Source: Lachnoclostridium sp. An131 (GTDB taxonomy: Bacteria > Bacillota > Clostridia > Lachnospirales > Lachnospiraceae). From it: a stretch of 64,000 nt of DNA. How positions within the stretch are numbered: position 1 is the first letter of the stretch; every line of letters starts with the position of its first letter. The notes below the pieces were generated by a model, which saw nothing but the letters and a program-made list of their open reading frames with translations, had not been told where the DNA came from and did no database searches. The position numbers and the translations under genes are program-made. The stretch lies in assembly GCF_002160825.1 (NCBI RefSeq), contig NZ_NFLI01000017.1:18160-82159 (forward strand), written 5' to 3'. This document shows, piece by piece, positions 1-8,916 of the stretch.

Positions 1-8
1 CTTTTTTG

Positions 9-33
9 AAAAATGAGAGCTGCCGGCAGCTCT
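9..33 (-). terminator. Rho-independent terminator after the MATE remnant
   Basis: An 18-bp palindrome (AGAGCTG-CCGG-CAGCTCT) is followed on the minus strand by CATTTTTC. It lies just downstream of the decayed MATE gene. Confidence 0.55.
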
Positions 34-89
34 GTATCCAGAGTAACCGAATAAAAAATGGTTGTCAATGACCAGCGCCGGCCTGCATA

Positions 90-608
90 TTATTTTCCTG
101 CCGCATCAGTGCTGAGTTCTTTATAGGTCCGCCGGATCAGAACTGCAGCAATTACGAATGTCAGCACGTCCGACACCGGCATAGAATACAGGACGCCGTC
201 CAGCCCGAAAAATAACGGAAGAAGCAGGGCAAAGCCAACTCCGAACAGCACCTCTCTCACCATGGACAGAAGTGTGGACGCCAGCGCTTTTCCCAGGGAC
301 TGCAGATAGATAAAGGTTCCCTTATTGACGCAGGCCAGCGTCATCATACACAGATAGATACGGAAGGCTTTGACCGCAAACCCGGTATAGTAAGAGCTTT
401 CATCGGCGGCTCCGAAAATGCCAATCAGCTGTCCCGGGAACAGCTCTGCGATCAGCGTTGCCACAGCGCCCACGGCAGCCTCCGTCAGCAGCAGATAGGT
501 AAACAGATGTTTCGCCCTGTCTTTCTGTCCTGCGCCGATATTGTAACCCACAATCGGGATTCAGCCTGCTGCCAGACCGACTGCAATGGAAATAATTTTC
601 AGCGTCAT
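90..608 (-). pseudogene. MATE-family efflux transporter, C-terminal remnant
   Basis: The reading frame matches the C-terminal part of MATE (NorM/MepA-type) drug/sodium antiporters, including the IPIVGYNIGAG motif that opens the second half of these proteins, followed by several hydrophobic segments. A full MATE protein is about 450 residues; only about 170 remain. An in-frame TGA (561-563) interrupts the frame just before IPIVGYN, and the N-terminal half is missing because the DNA above about 650 belongs to the bioY control region. A 153-residue frame could still start at a GTG at 551, but it would be only part of a transporter. I read it as a 5'-deleted, nonsense-interrupted pseudogene. Confidence 0.8.
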
Positions 609-703
609 TTTCAAAGGCAATTTTGCACAAATCAGAATTTTATCTTACAGGTCCGATTTACAAAAATACCTATTCCAGACGTGCTGTCTTCCTGGCGAAG
701 CAG

Positions 704-750
704 TTCCTTGATTGTAAACCTTTTATATTTTTAGGTTTACAATCAAGGAA
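704..750 (+). promoter_or_regulatory. BirA-type biotin operator upstream of bioY
   Basis: Two perfect 17-bp arms (704-720 and 734-750) form an inverted repeat whose core is TTGTAAACC...GGTTTACAA. That core is the half-site pattern bound by the biotin repressor/ligase BirA. The repeat lies 54 bp before the bioY start, so biotin-dependent repression of bioY is the natural reading. The spacer is 13 bp, and the arms extend well beyond the usual core. The birA gene is not in the window. Confidence 0.85.
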
Positions 751-803
751 ACTTCTGTTATGCTTTTCATGGATCCAAATTTGAAGAACAGGTGGTACAA
801 ACT

Positions 804-1364
804 ATGATATCTCATGCAAAAGGCACAGCTTCCAATCAAACACGCGATATTGTCTATATCGGTTTTTTCGCTGCTGTTATTACAATATGTTCCTGGATAT
901 CCATCCCGGCAAGCGTTCCATTTACCCTGCAGACCATGGGTGTATTTGCTGCGGTAGGTATTCTGGGCGGCAAACGAGGCACTTTGGCTGTTTTGACTTA
1001 TATCCTTCTGGGAGCCGTCGGACTTCCCGTATTTGCAGGATTTTCAGGCGGAATGGGCGTCATTCTCGGAACAACCGGGGGCTATATCGCCGGCTTTCTG
1101 TTTTCTGCTCTGCTTATGTGGGGAATAGAAACGGCCTTTGGCAGAAGTAAAGCTGTACTGACCATTTCCATGGCCGCAGGGCTTCTGGTATGCTACGCCT
1201 TTGGAACCATATGGTTTATAGCGGTATATACCCGTAATTCAGGCAGCGTCGCACTGTCTGCCGTCCTTGCATGGTGTGTGATCCCTTTTATTATTCCAGA
1301 CCTCATAAAGATCGCAGCCGCTCTCCTTCTGACGGGCAGGCTGAGAAAGGCCCTGCCATGGTAA
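804..1364 (+). CDS. bioY: Biotin transporter BioY (ECF S-component)
   Basis: This 186-residue integral membrane protein has the BioY family pattern: an N-terminal helix, the segment SVPFTLQTMGVF, the glycine-rich stretch around GGMGVILGTTGGYIAGF, and six hydrophobic segments. BioY binds biotin and works alone or with an energy-coupling (EcfA/A'/T) module. I start it at ATG 804 because AGGTGG at 790-795 gives an 8-base spacing; a GTG at 792 would overlap that ribosome site. The upstream BirA-type operator supports biotin as substrate. It has no adjacent ECF module; the ECF genes at 34-37 kb have their own S-component. The stop overlaps the start of a DUF1284 fragment by 7 bases. Confidence 0.93.
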   Translation: MISHAKGTASNQTRDIVYIGFFAAVITICSWISIPASVPFTLQTMGVFAAVGILGGKRGTLAVLTYILLGAVGLPVFAGFSGGMGVILGTTGGYIAGFLFSALLMWGIETAFGRSKAVLTISMAAGLLVCYAFGTIWFIAVYTRNSGSVALSAVLAWCVIPFIIPDLIKIAAALLLTGRLRKALPW

Positions 1365-1489
1365 AAAAGCGAATCAAATTACGGGCGCATCACGGAATGT
1401 GTCTGGGCTTTTTTGAGGGAAAGAACTATAGCAAAGGCTTTACAGAACACATGCAGGCGGCATCCGGTCTCATCCAATCTCTTACATAA
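1358..1489 (+). pseudogene. DUF1284 protein, N-terminal fragment
   Basis: The 43 residues begin MVKKRIKLRAHHGMCLGFFEGKNYSKGF, which matches the opening of DUF1284 proteins (R-x-HH-x-x-C, then FFEGKGYS). Family members are usually 100-140 residues and carry further cysteines; here the frame ends after about 43 residues and the following AT-rich DNA shows no continuation. The start overlaps the bioY stop, so it was probably translationally coupled to bioY. I regard it as a truncated gene that may still make a small peptide. Confidence 0.6.
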
Positions 1490-1711
1490 ATGTGGTATTT
1501 TGTCACCTTTCTGGGAATTATGTTGAAATCTTTTGTTTTATCTGATTTCTTTATTTATTTTTTAGATTTTATAATATATCTCTAACTTTTCATAAACATT
1601 TTTGTAACATTTCTTGTGTATACTTGCTTTAAAGAAAGGGAAACTATTTCTGGAGAATCTGAGGCTTCCTATTTGAGAATTCTTCAGAAATTTGAGCAAA
1701 GAGGTGGGTTT

Positions 1712-2212
1712 ATGAAAAAGTTATCACTGTACTGTCTGGCTGGATTACTCCTGCCGGCCCTCTATCTGAATCCGATTTTTATGAAGACAGCGGCTCCGGT
1801 TAAGACGGCCCCGGCTGCAGAGACAGCAGCCCTCGCCACAGAAACCGCGCTTCCGGTAACAGAAAGCTCTGATGTATCTCTTACCTTCGTAGAGCTGGAA
1901 GAGACGGAGCGGTGGATACTGGATGAGGTCCTCTCTGACTATGTATCAGAGGACGTCGTAGAGCTTCAGGAAAGCGGAATCACCTACACGATAGGCGACT
2001 GGGTAGACCGTGATACACATACCTACCTCTTTTTCAATAAAAATCTTCCGGGAGGCACTGTCTATACAGCTGCCGGCTATGCGAAAAACCTGAATGGAGG
2101 TTATGTATACTTTGAGCTTTCTTCTCCGGAAAGGCTTACAGAACAGCAGGTAGATCTGGAAATCACAAAAGCCTTTGGAAATACCGGCACTTCAGAAATC
2201 CAGGCCTGCTGA
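1712..2212 (+). CDS. Small secreted or membrane-anchored protein of unknown function
   Basis: I do not recognise a named family. The 166-residue product starts at ATG 1712 behind a strong AGGTGGG site; the frame is open upstream but lacks a better start. Residues 1-24 form a signal peptide or anchor (KK followed by a hydrophobic run). Residues 25-55 are an Ala/Thr/Pro/Glu-rich linker, and the rest is a small acidic domain rich in Thr, Tyr and Gly (GGTVYTAAGYAKNLNGGYVYFEL). It is a single-gene unit ending in a strong terminator. It is probably exposed outside the membrane. Confidence 0.7.
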   Translation: MKKLSLYCLAGLLLPALYLNPIFMKTAAPVKTAPAAETAALATETALPVTESSDVSLTFVELEETERWILDEVLSDYVSEDVVELQESGITYTIGDWVDRDTHTYLFFNKNLPGGTVYTAAGYAKNLNGGYVYFELSSPERLTEQQVDLEITKAFGNTGTSEIQAC

Positions 2213-2241
2213 ACCAATGCCCCTCATTCCAATTCATGTCG

Positions 2242-2290
2242 AAGAGGAGGTTCCTGCGGCATCTGCTGCAGGAACCTCCTCTTTTTCTTT
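2242..2290 (+). terminator. Strong rho-independent terminator
   Basis: A perfect 16-bp stem (2242-2257 with 2268-2283) with a 10-base loop is followed by CTTTTTCTTT. It closes the 1712-2212 gene. Confidence 0.9.
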
Positions 2291-2311
2291 CGTCTTTTTC
2301 TTCTGGATCAA

Positions 2312-3082
2312 TTAAAGAATTCCATAATGACGCAGGGCCGACAAAATTCCTCCTTTGTCTGTATCGCCTGTCACATAGTCTGCGCAGAGCTTTACCTTCT
2401 CTTCTGCATTTCCCATTGCGACTCCGATTCCGGCAAACTCCAGCAGCTCCATATCGTTTTCTCCGTCTCCAAAAGCAATGATTTCTTCTCTGGAAATACC
2501 AAAGTGACTCAGAATCTGCTCCGCTCCCTTTTCTTTTCCGCCTTCCTTCGCGATAATATCCACTCCATATGGATTCCAGCGCGTCACCCGGCAGTGAGGC
2601 ATTCGTTCCATCAGCCGGCTTACGATTTCATCCTCCGCATACATATTGACCAGATAGACCGTGCCTCCCTGCCAGCTCCCAATCCGCGGCAGCTCAGAAG
2701 AAATAGCCTTTTGGGCTGTCCGCACCCGGTCGTCAATGAAATTGGCATAGATCCGCTTCTTCTCCACAAAAGACATGGGAATCCTTTTCTCTTCGAAAAG
2801 CGGAAGTACATTCCGGACGTCCTGTTCCGGCACGGGTGACGCCGCCAGCACCTGTCCGCCGCCGTCAAGGCAAAGCTGCCCGTTCAGAAGCACATGTCCG
2901 TCAAATCCAAGGGCGGTGAGCCCCAGATCCTCCAGCTCGAGAATATGGCGGCCGGTACTGGTAAAAACACGGATGCCTCTTTTCTTCAGGCCTTCAAGCG
3001 CAAATCTGGTATCTTCCGGCACAAGCCCCAGGCTGTGAGCCATCAGGGTGCCGTCAATGTCAAAAAAAGCTGCACGTATCAT
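2312..3082 (-). CDS. HAD-superfamily hydrolase, Cof-type sugar/flavin phosphatase
   Basis: This 256-residue cytoplasmic protein has the HAD motifs in order: I, FFDIDGTL at residues 6-13 (nucleophile Asp and second Asp); II, TSTGR near 41-45; III, a Lys about residue 180; and IV, FGDGENDMELL near 205-215, followed by GVAMGNA. The C2-type cap between motifs II and III places it in the Cof/YidA group, which dephosphorylates sugar phosphates, FMN or PLP. The exact substrate cannot be read from sequence. It lies 23 bp downstream of the lipoprotein gene at 3106-3903 and may be co-transcribed with it. Confidence 0.92.
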   Translation of the reverse strand: MIRAAFFDIDGTLMAHSLGLVPEDTRFALEGLKKRGIRVFTSTGRHILELEDLGLTALGFDGHVLLNGQLCLDGGGQVLAASPVPEQDVRNVLPLFEEKRIPMSFVEKKRIYANFIDDRVRTAQKAISSELPRIGSWQGGTVYLVNMYAEDEIVSRLMERMPHCRVTRWNPYGVDIIAKEGGKEKGAEQILSHFGISREEIIAFGDGENDMELLEFAGIGVAMGNAEEKVKLCADYVTGDTDKGGILSALRHYGIL

Positions 3083-3105
3083 CTGTCATGATTCCTTCCG
3101 TCCTG

Positions 3106-3903
3106 CTACTCCGCCGGCTCTTCCTGCGCGTCTGTCTCAGAGGCGTCTCCGCTCTCTTCAGCCGTCTCTGCTCCCGGCGCTCCTTCCAGAAGCACAAGCT
3201 TCACCGCAGTCTCATTCTCATCCAGCCAGATGAGGCAGCCTCTGCCTGCCGTCAAATCTCCCAGAGACACAATATTTTTTGTACGGAAGGGAACAATCTC
3301 CACATCCTCCGGAACCGTATAGGTTCTGCCATCTGTCGCTTCCAGCGTGTAAACGCCATCCTCCTGGATCAGGTCCCCCGCTGCTACCGCATACTGAGGC
3401 GCTGTCCCATCCTCCGGAATGTTGACAACCACCACGTAGGGTACTGTATGGGGCGGCAGGGACATGGTCATAACCGGTCCAAGATATGCTTCGAAGCTTC
3501 CCTCACCCACATCGGAAAGTGAAACAGGGAGCCCTGTCTGAGCGTCCACCAGTACCGTATTCTCCGGATCAATGTTCAGAATGATTTCTCCCGAAGTGGA
3601 CACTTCAGACTGATTGTCTACTGTAAGCATGTCCTCTCCCACCTCTGTGATAGTTCCATAGATTCTCACCGGAGCGTCACTCACGATCCCGCCGGAATTT
3701 CCATCCTGTTCTGTATTCTCTTCTGCGGCACCATCCGCAGTCTCCTCCTCTGTATTTTCCCCGGCCGGCTCCTCCTGTGCCGGTGTTTCTTCCGTGGCCT
3801 CATTCTCCTGTGCCTGCTCTCCGCCGGAAGCCCCTGTGCAGGCTCCTGCCAGCATGAGAGCCATGCTGAATCCAAGTATCCAGACAAGCTTTCTAAATTT
3901 CAT
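3106..3903 (-). CDS. Lipoprotein with acidic linker, unknown function
   Basis: The 265-residue product has a lipoprotein signal peptide with the lipobox LAGAC, so Cys22 would be lipidated and the protein held on the outer face of the membrane. Residues 23-75 are almost all Glu, Ala, Thr, Gln and Gly, a flexible acidic spacer. The central 80-240 region is a beta-rich domain beginning VRIYGTITEVGEDMLTVDNQS, reminiscent of OB-like folds in other clostridial lipoproteins, but I cannot name a family. The C-terminus is again acidic. It is followed by the HAD phosphatase. Confidence 0.75.
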   Translation of the reverse strand: MKFRKLVWILGFSMALMLAGACTGASGGEQAQENEATEETPAQEEPAGENTEEETADGAAEENTEQDGNSGGIVSDAPVRIYGTITEVGEDMLTVDNQSEVSTSGEIILNIDPENTVLVDAQTGLPVSLSDVGEGSFEAYLGPVMTMSLPPHTVPYVVVVNIPEDGTAPQYAVAAGDLIQEDGVYTLEATDGRTYTVPEDVEIVPFRTKNIVSLGDLTAGRGCLIWLDENETAVKLVLLEGAPGAETAEESGDASETDAQEEPAE

Positions 3904-4034
3904 AATGCCCTCCTTTTCCGCCGGCTATCCCCGGCGCTGCTCTATTGTACCAGAAACAGGATTGCCCTGTCCACAGAATTATATTCTTTTTAAAAATATT
4001 AAGAAACTCTTCATTTCTATGCCTTTTCCGCCAC

Positions 4035-4075
4035 AAAAACCGGGACGGCAGATTTTATTTTCCGCTGTCCCGGTT
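4035..4075 (-). terminator. Rho-independent terminator of the large surface-protein gene
   Basis: AACCGGGAC pairs with GTCCCGGTT across a 20-base loop and is followed on the minus strand by TTTTG. It lies about 80 bp beyond the stop of the 4153-7716 gene. Confidence 0.8.
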
Positions 4076-4152
4076 CCCGTCCCCGGCGGGCTGGCAGCCT
4101 GCTGCCAGCCTGATTTGACTCGGCTCATCCGGAGTCCTGCGCCGTATATCGC

Positions 4153-7100
4153 TTATTCTGTATCTTCCTTTCTTTTCCTGCGCAAAATCCATATGCAGAT
4201 GCCGGCTCCTGCTGCAAGGACAAGCAGGCAGGCCACAAGAATCAGCGCCGTCAGCCTGTTAAATTCCGCCTTCTCTTTACTGCTGTCCTCTTCCAGCTCC
4301 AGCTCCGTTTCCTGCATTTCCTCCTCAGTCTCCGTCTGCTGTGCGCTTCCGTCAAAAGGCGCTTCATCTATGACAATGGCATAGTCTGAAGCATGGGTAA
4401 AGTCAAAGTCTGCACAGCCATCCTCTCCAATCTCGCTGCTTGTTATAAATTCCAGCTTTTCCTCCTGTCCGTCGTAAGCAAACAGGCTGGCATAAAGCCC
4501 TGCGTTTTTCTCTTCCAGATCAAGGGACAGCGACGCGGTAAAGCCAAACGCCCCGTCATAAGCAAGGCTCAGCTGAATCGTGTTCCGATCTCCCGCCAGG
4601 CTTCGGATGATATCGTCCGGAATGATACCCGTCTTGATTTCCACTGAAAAATCTATGTCGCCAAATTCCTCTTCCGTAAAGCTCTGCCCGTTGAGCGTCC
4701 AGCTCATGCCGTCTCCCATATCGAGAACAAGCGTGACATCTCTTCCTTTCAGCACGGCGAGCACGTTTCCCGGTACGATCGACGCCCCATTCATGATCAG
4801 GGTCTCTGTATCCCCTTCCCCGGCCTCTTCCAGCAGGCGCTTGATTGCAGTCCAGCCATTTACGCTTTTTCTGCCCTTCACATATGCAACTCCAGGCTCA
4901 GGCGTTTTTTCTGTCTTGCTGCTGTTCCCTGTACCGCTTCCTGTGCCTGCAGCAGGCCGGGAAGGTGTTGCAGGTGTTGTAGGTGTTGTGCTGCCGGAAG
5001 CTCCTGTACCTCCGGAATTTCCCGTATTTCCGGAGCTGCCCGAGGATGCTTCCGAAGCCTTGTACTCAATCCTGCCTGTAGATACCCAGCTTGTATTTCC
5101 GGCATGATCGGTAATTCTCACATATACATAATTCGTGCCACTGTCCTTGATTTCCGGCTTTGCATCCGGATTGTATATCAGCCAGCCGCCCAGCTTCTGA
5201 ATCTCCTCACGGTTTTCACACTTTTTACTGCTTATCGTATATTCTACTGTTTTCACTCCGGACTGGGCGTCATCCGTACTGATCGTGACCGCCTTCTTCT
5301 CCGAAATACCAAGCTCCGCACCCTCAGCCGGCAGCATCTGGCTCCACGCAGCACCGCCGACAGAAATACTTCCCGTAGGATCTGTCCTGTCGACAGAAAG
5401 ATTTACTGTCTTCCTTGCAACCTCTCCGCTTACAGAGTTTTTCAGGTAATAGACTGCCGCCACTCCATTTTTGCCTGTATCAGAAAGATACTGAACAGAG
5501 CTTCCAAACGTCCCCGTAAGAGAAAAGCTTACCCCATAGCCCGCCGGCGCAGTCAGTACCGCGCCTCTTGACCAGGCTCCTGCCGCCAGAGACGCTCCGC
5601 TTTGATCTGTCAGCTTTGCATCGGGAGCATTCCAAAGCCAGTCAATGGTCAGCGTCATATCCGCGCTGGCCGCTCCGTAATTTCCGTCTGCTTCCACGCT
5701 GGCCCGTATGGTATATGTCCCGACCTCTGAAGGAAGCCCCGACGTAAAGCTGCCGCCAGTGTTCGCCGCTCTCCGCCAGGAATAGCGGATTGTTCCGCCA
5801 AAGGGCTCATTGCCGGGCAGCGTAACCTCAGGAGGCGTAATCACTGCCGCCTTCCCGGTATAAACAGCTCTCTGCGTGTTTCCGTCCTTCCAGGACAGCA
5901 CAGGAACCTCCATGGAAACCTCCATGGGCAGCGTCCGGGTGATTGTGACCTGGCCGCTTTCACTGTCGTACGCGTAGCCTTCTGCTCTGGAATAGTCATA
6001 AATATCTGTATCCGCCGGAACAAATCTCGCCTCATATCCACTGTTTCCGGCAGTTACAGCCGCCGTATCATCTGCCCAGCTCCAGCCTTCCGGGAGAGCC
6101 ACATCCTTAAGCGTCTGCCCATACGAGGCCGTAAGCCCTGCAGGCTCCGTCACCGGAGGAGCCCAGCGCTTCGTGGTTATCTGCGCGTTCCCAGGCGCTG
6201 ACTCCATATAGCTGTCATTTCCGGCATATTTCGCACAGACGGTATAGCCCGTGCCCTCCGCCAGTCCGGAAAATACATTGCCATCCTGCCAGTCCTGCAC
6301 CACCTTCTGCCCGGACGCATCCAGAAGGCGGTATTTTGCAGCTCCGTACGTTTCCGTATCTGTCAGCGCTCCAGCCGTAATGGTATCTGCTGAAGCAGAG
6401 AGGGTAAGCGAGACAGCGCCATCCGGCACAGGCTGCTTTGTAGTAAAGCTGCCCGCCTGCACTTCGCTGAATTTTCCGGAAATATCTTCCGCTGCCGCAT
6501 AGAGATAGTATGTAGTTCCTTCCGACAGACTGTCCAGCTGGAATACTGCCGTGCCAGACACAGCGTCTTCCGCGCCCAGTATAAGTGTATTCTCGCTTTC
6601 CTTTATTTCTTCTGCGGTTATGTCTTTCCGCTCTTCTGTCGTACAATACAGATAATATTGGGAAACTCCGCTGCCCGTATCGGACGCCGCGATGCTGACT
6701 GACGCCGCCGTATCCGTAATCCCGGAAATCTGCAGGCTGTCTGCCGCCGGAGAAGCTTTATCTATTTTGACTGTGTACCCGCAGGCGTCCGTAATGTAAC
6801 CCTCTGCAGTCTTAAAATGCAGGGAAAGCGTATGTACTCCCTCGCCCGTGACTGTATAAGTGTCCTCATAGCTTCCATCCAGCGAATCGGATATGGTACA
6901 GCCATCCGCTGCAACTGTCACATCCTCCGAATACCAGCCTTCTGACAGGGGAGCCTGATTAAACAGCACAGTTATCATTTCATCATAATACACAATTTCA
7001 AAGTCTTTTTCTGTTATTCCTTCATAATTTTTAATTCCCTTTATCAATACCCGGCTTTTACCCAGACTTGTATTCGCAGTATAGTCCACGGTATAATCCT

Positions 7101-7716
7101 GACCGGCTGTCAGCCGGTAACCGCCGTCGTATACGGTGACTGCCGGTTCGACCGCTTTTCCCGTATAGTATTGTTTTCCAATCTCGTCTACCGTGCATGA
7201 ATTAATACTCTTGCGTTTCACTGTTACACTCAGACGATAATTCACCTGTTCTAAGCTGCCGGCAGCTTCATCCTTATATTCTATAGGAAGCATACCTGTA
7301 TAGGGGCTCATCCCGGCGGCCCTGCCCGTCTCAAACTGAACCGTACATATGGTCTCTGAGCCTCCTGGTTCAATGACTAATGGAGCTCCTGCCTCCGGCG
7401 CCGAAGCAAGGGAAAAGCCCGATTCCGAATCTGTCAGTTCACATTTCTCCACGGTAACGGACACCGCCTCATCTCCCGTGTTTGTAAATTCAACAGGAAT
7501 TCTCGCTTCCTCTGCGCCATAACCATAGGTGAGTGTCCGTTCCAGCCTGATTGGCGCCTCCGGCGGTTCCGAAGCGGTTCCCGTTTCCGCCGCCTCCGCT
7601 GTCTTTATAAAGGGGTCCGGGCTCAAAAGCTGCCCTGCCGCGAGGAGCGTTAAAGCTGCCGCGCACAAAATCATCACTGTCTTCTTTCTCTTTAAGTGCT
7701 TTTTCCATTTTATCAT
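4153..7716 (-). CDS. Large multidomain cell-surface protein, membrane-anchored
   Basis: The start is ATG 7716 behind GGAGGGG; the longer frame upstream has no ribosome site. The 1187-residue product opens with a Lys-rich signal peptide (to about residue 40). It continues with Ig-like and fibronectin-III-like modules, including a unit resembling the YTGKAVEP/TAGQDYTVDY bacterial Ig repeats, and an FN3-like segment near SEGTTYYLYAAAEDISGKF. A Ser/Gly/Thr/Pro linker precedes a C-terminal domain. It ends in one membrane helix and a basic tail (LRRKRKEDTE) with no LPXTG motif, so it is a type-I anchored surface protein rather than a sortase substrate. Its ligand is unknown; adhesion or glycan binding would fit. 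Confidence 0.82.
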   Translation of the reverse strand: MIKWKKHLKRKKTVMILCAAALTLLAAGQLLSPDPFIKTAEAAETGTASEPPEAPIRLERTLTYGYGAEEARIPVEFTNTGDEAVSVTVEKCELTDSESGFSLASAPEAGAPLVIEPGGSETICTVQFETGRAAGMSPYTGMLPIEYKDEAAGSLEQVNYRLSVTVKRKSINSCTVDEIGKQYYTGKAVEPAVTVYDGGYRLTAGQDYTVDYTANTSLGKSRVLIKGIKNYEGITEKDFEIVYYDEMITVLFNQAPLSEGWYSEDVTVAADGCTISDSLDGSYEDTYTVTGEGVHTLSLHFKTAEGYITDACGYTVKIDKASPAADSLQISGITDTAASVSIAASDTGSGVSQYYLYCTTEERKDITAEEIKESENTLILGAEDAVSGTAVFQLDSLSEGTTYYLYAAAEDISGKFSEVQAGSFTTKQPVPDGAVSLTLSASADTITAGALTDTETYGAAKYRLLDASGQKVVQDWQDGNVFSGLAEGTGYTVCAKYAGNDSYMESAPGNAQITTKRWAPPVTEPAGLTASYGQTLKDVALPEGWSWADDTAAVTAGNSGYEARFVPADTDIYDYSRAEGYAYDSESGQVTITRTLPMEVSMEVPVLSWKDGNTQRAVYTGKAAVITPPEVTLPGNEPFGGTIRYSWRRAANTGGSFTSGLPSEVGTYTIRASVEADGNYGAASADMTLTIDWLWNAPDAKLTDQSGASLAAGAWSRGAVLTAPAGYGVSFSLTGTFGSSVQYLSDTGKNGVAAVYYLKNSVSGEVARKTVNLSVDRTDPTGSISVGGAAWSQMLPAEGAELGISEKKAVTISTDDAQSGVKTVEYTISSKKCENREEIQKLGGWLIYNPDAKPEIKDSGTNYVYVRITDHAGNTSWVSTGRIEYKASEASSGSSGNTGNSGGTGASGSTTPTTPATPSRPAAGTGSGTGNSSKTEKTPEPGVAYVKGRKSVNGWTAIKRLLEEAGEGDTETLIMNGASIVPGNVLAVLKGRDVTLVLDMGDGMSWTLNGQSFTEEEFGDIDFSVEIKTGIIPDDIIRSLAGDRNTIQLSLAYDGAFGFTASLSLDLEEKNAGLYASLFAYDGQEEKLEFITSSEIGEDGCADFDFTHASDYAIVIDEAPFDGSAQQTETEEEMQETELELEEDSSKEKAEFNRLTALILVACLLVLAAGAGICIWILRRKRKEDTE

Positions 7717-8091
7717 ACCGTTCCCCTCCCATCTTGAAACAGCTTTCCCGGCACGGGATTTATCCGGCCCTCTGCCTCCCCGCCTGGCTTCTTGGCCCGC
7801 CCGGTCTGCAATTCCCAAAAACACAAATATCCACAGGCGTTCATCTGTGGATAACGGTATTCCGCAAATTATCTGCAAAGGGTACAGAAACTGCGTCTTT
7901 ATTTAATTTGTTTCCTGCTTCATACCCGCGATTTGCGCATCCGTCACCCCTGTGTCTCTATTTTCTATTATTATTTTAACACAGGGGCCCGGGTATCCGC
8001 AATACAAATCTTTCCGGCGTTTAGCCGGCGTTTTCCGCGCCGCAGGCCGCGGCGCGGGAGGCTTTGGAATGAATAGGGACTAGAAAAGCTC
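7717..8091. other. 375-bp intergenic region with an inverted pair of DnaA-box-like sites
   Basis: No gene is seen here. It holds the leader of the surface-protein gene and an inverted repeat, TATCCACAG (7828-7836) and CTGTGGATA (7845-7853). The right arm contains a perfect DnaA-box complement (TGTGGATAA, 7846-7854); the left arm differs from the box at one base. A GC-rich stem (CCGCGCCGC at 8035-8043 with GCGGCGCGG at 8049-8057) lies after the CMD-cupin gene and may help end its transcript, though it lacks a T-tract. Confidence 0.45.
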
Positions 8092-8835
8092 TTATTTCTC
8101 CAGGGCTGCATAAGCCTCATCGTCCACAGCTTCCAGCCACTCGTTGGAGGTCTCCTCGCCCGGAACCTCTACAGCCAGATGGCTGAACCAGCTTCCGGCC
8201 TTTGCGCCGTGCCAGTGCTTTACTTCCGCAGGGATTGTTACCACGTCGCCCGGCTTCAGGCTCCGGGCCGGCTTGCCCTCTTCCTGATACCAGCCTTCTC
8301 CGTCTACGCAGACCAGAATCTGGCCGCCGCCCTTCCTGGCATGATGGATGTGCCAGTTATTCCGGCAGCCCGGCTCAAAGGTTACGTTCGCAATAAATAC
8401 CGTCTTAGAACCGTCTGTGAGAGGCTTGAGATAGCTCTGTCCGATGAAATACCGGGCAAACGCGGTATTCGGCTCGCCAAGTCCGAAGAAGCCGCCATGC
8501 TCTTCGGCTTCGCCGTCCTCTGCATAGACCTCTTTTGCCATGCGGAAGGCTCCCCAGGCGTTGGGCCAGCCTGCATAAAAGGCCACATGGGTCAGAAGCT
8601 CCGCCATTTCCGTGCGGGTCACGCCATTCTTCTTTGCCGTCGTCAGGTGGGCCTGCAGAGAGGAATCCACGATTCCCTTGCTGACAAGAGCCGTCACGGT
8701 AAGCATGGATCTTGTTTTCAGCGGAAGGATATTCTCTCTGGACCATACCTCGCCGAATAATACATCATCATTTAACTCTGCAAATTTGGGAGCAAACTCT
8801 CCCAGGACATCTCTGCCCGCTGTCTGTTTTACCAT
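8092..8835 (-). CDS. Carboxymuconolactone decarboxylase-like protein fused to a cupin
   Basis: The 247-residue protein joins two domains. Residues 15-105 are a CMD/AhpD-like helical domain (SMLTVTALVSKG, then THVAFYAGWPNAWGAF). Residues 145-235 are a cupin with the metal-binding HIHH and the second motif PAEVKHWHGA. The CMD part lacks the AhpD CxxC pair, so it is unlikely to be a peroxidase. The usual cupin Glu ligand appears replaced by Gln (GGGQ). Such fusions are common in anaerobic Firmicutes beside aldo-keto reductases and flavodoxins, as here, but the substrate is not established. It follows the aldo-keto reductase gene by 81 bp. Confidence 0.88.
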   Translation of the reverse strand: MVKQTAGRDVLGEFAPKFAELNDDVLFGEVWSRENILPLKTRSMLTVTALVSKGIVDSSLQAHLTTAKKNGVTRTEMAELLTHVAFYAGWPNAWGAFRMAKEVYAEDGEAEEHGGFFGLGEPNTAFARYFIGQSYLKPLTDGSKTVFIANVTFEPGCRNNWHIHHARKGGGQILVCVDGEGWYQEEGKPARSLKPGDVVTIPAEVKHWHGAKAGSWFSHLAVEVPGEETSNEWLEAVDDEAYAALEK

Positions 8836-8916
8836 AATCGTTCTCCTCCTGTCATTTCTCTCTTACTTATTTGCAATATTATATCAACTGTCCCGGAATA
8901 AACCCGCGGCTTAGTT

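Noticed and set aside
561..563. TGA in the MATE remnant as selenocysteine
   Set aside because: MATE transporters have no selenocysteine, there is no evident SECIS-like context, and the gene has also lost its 5' half.
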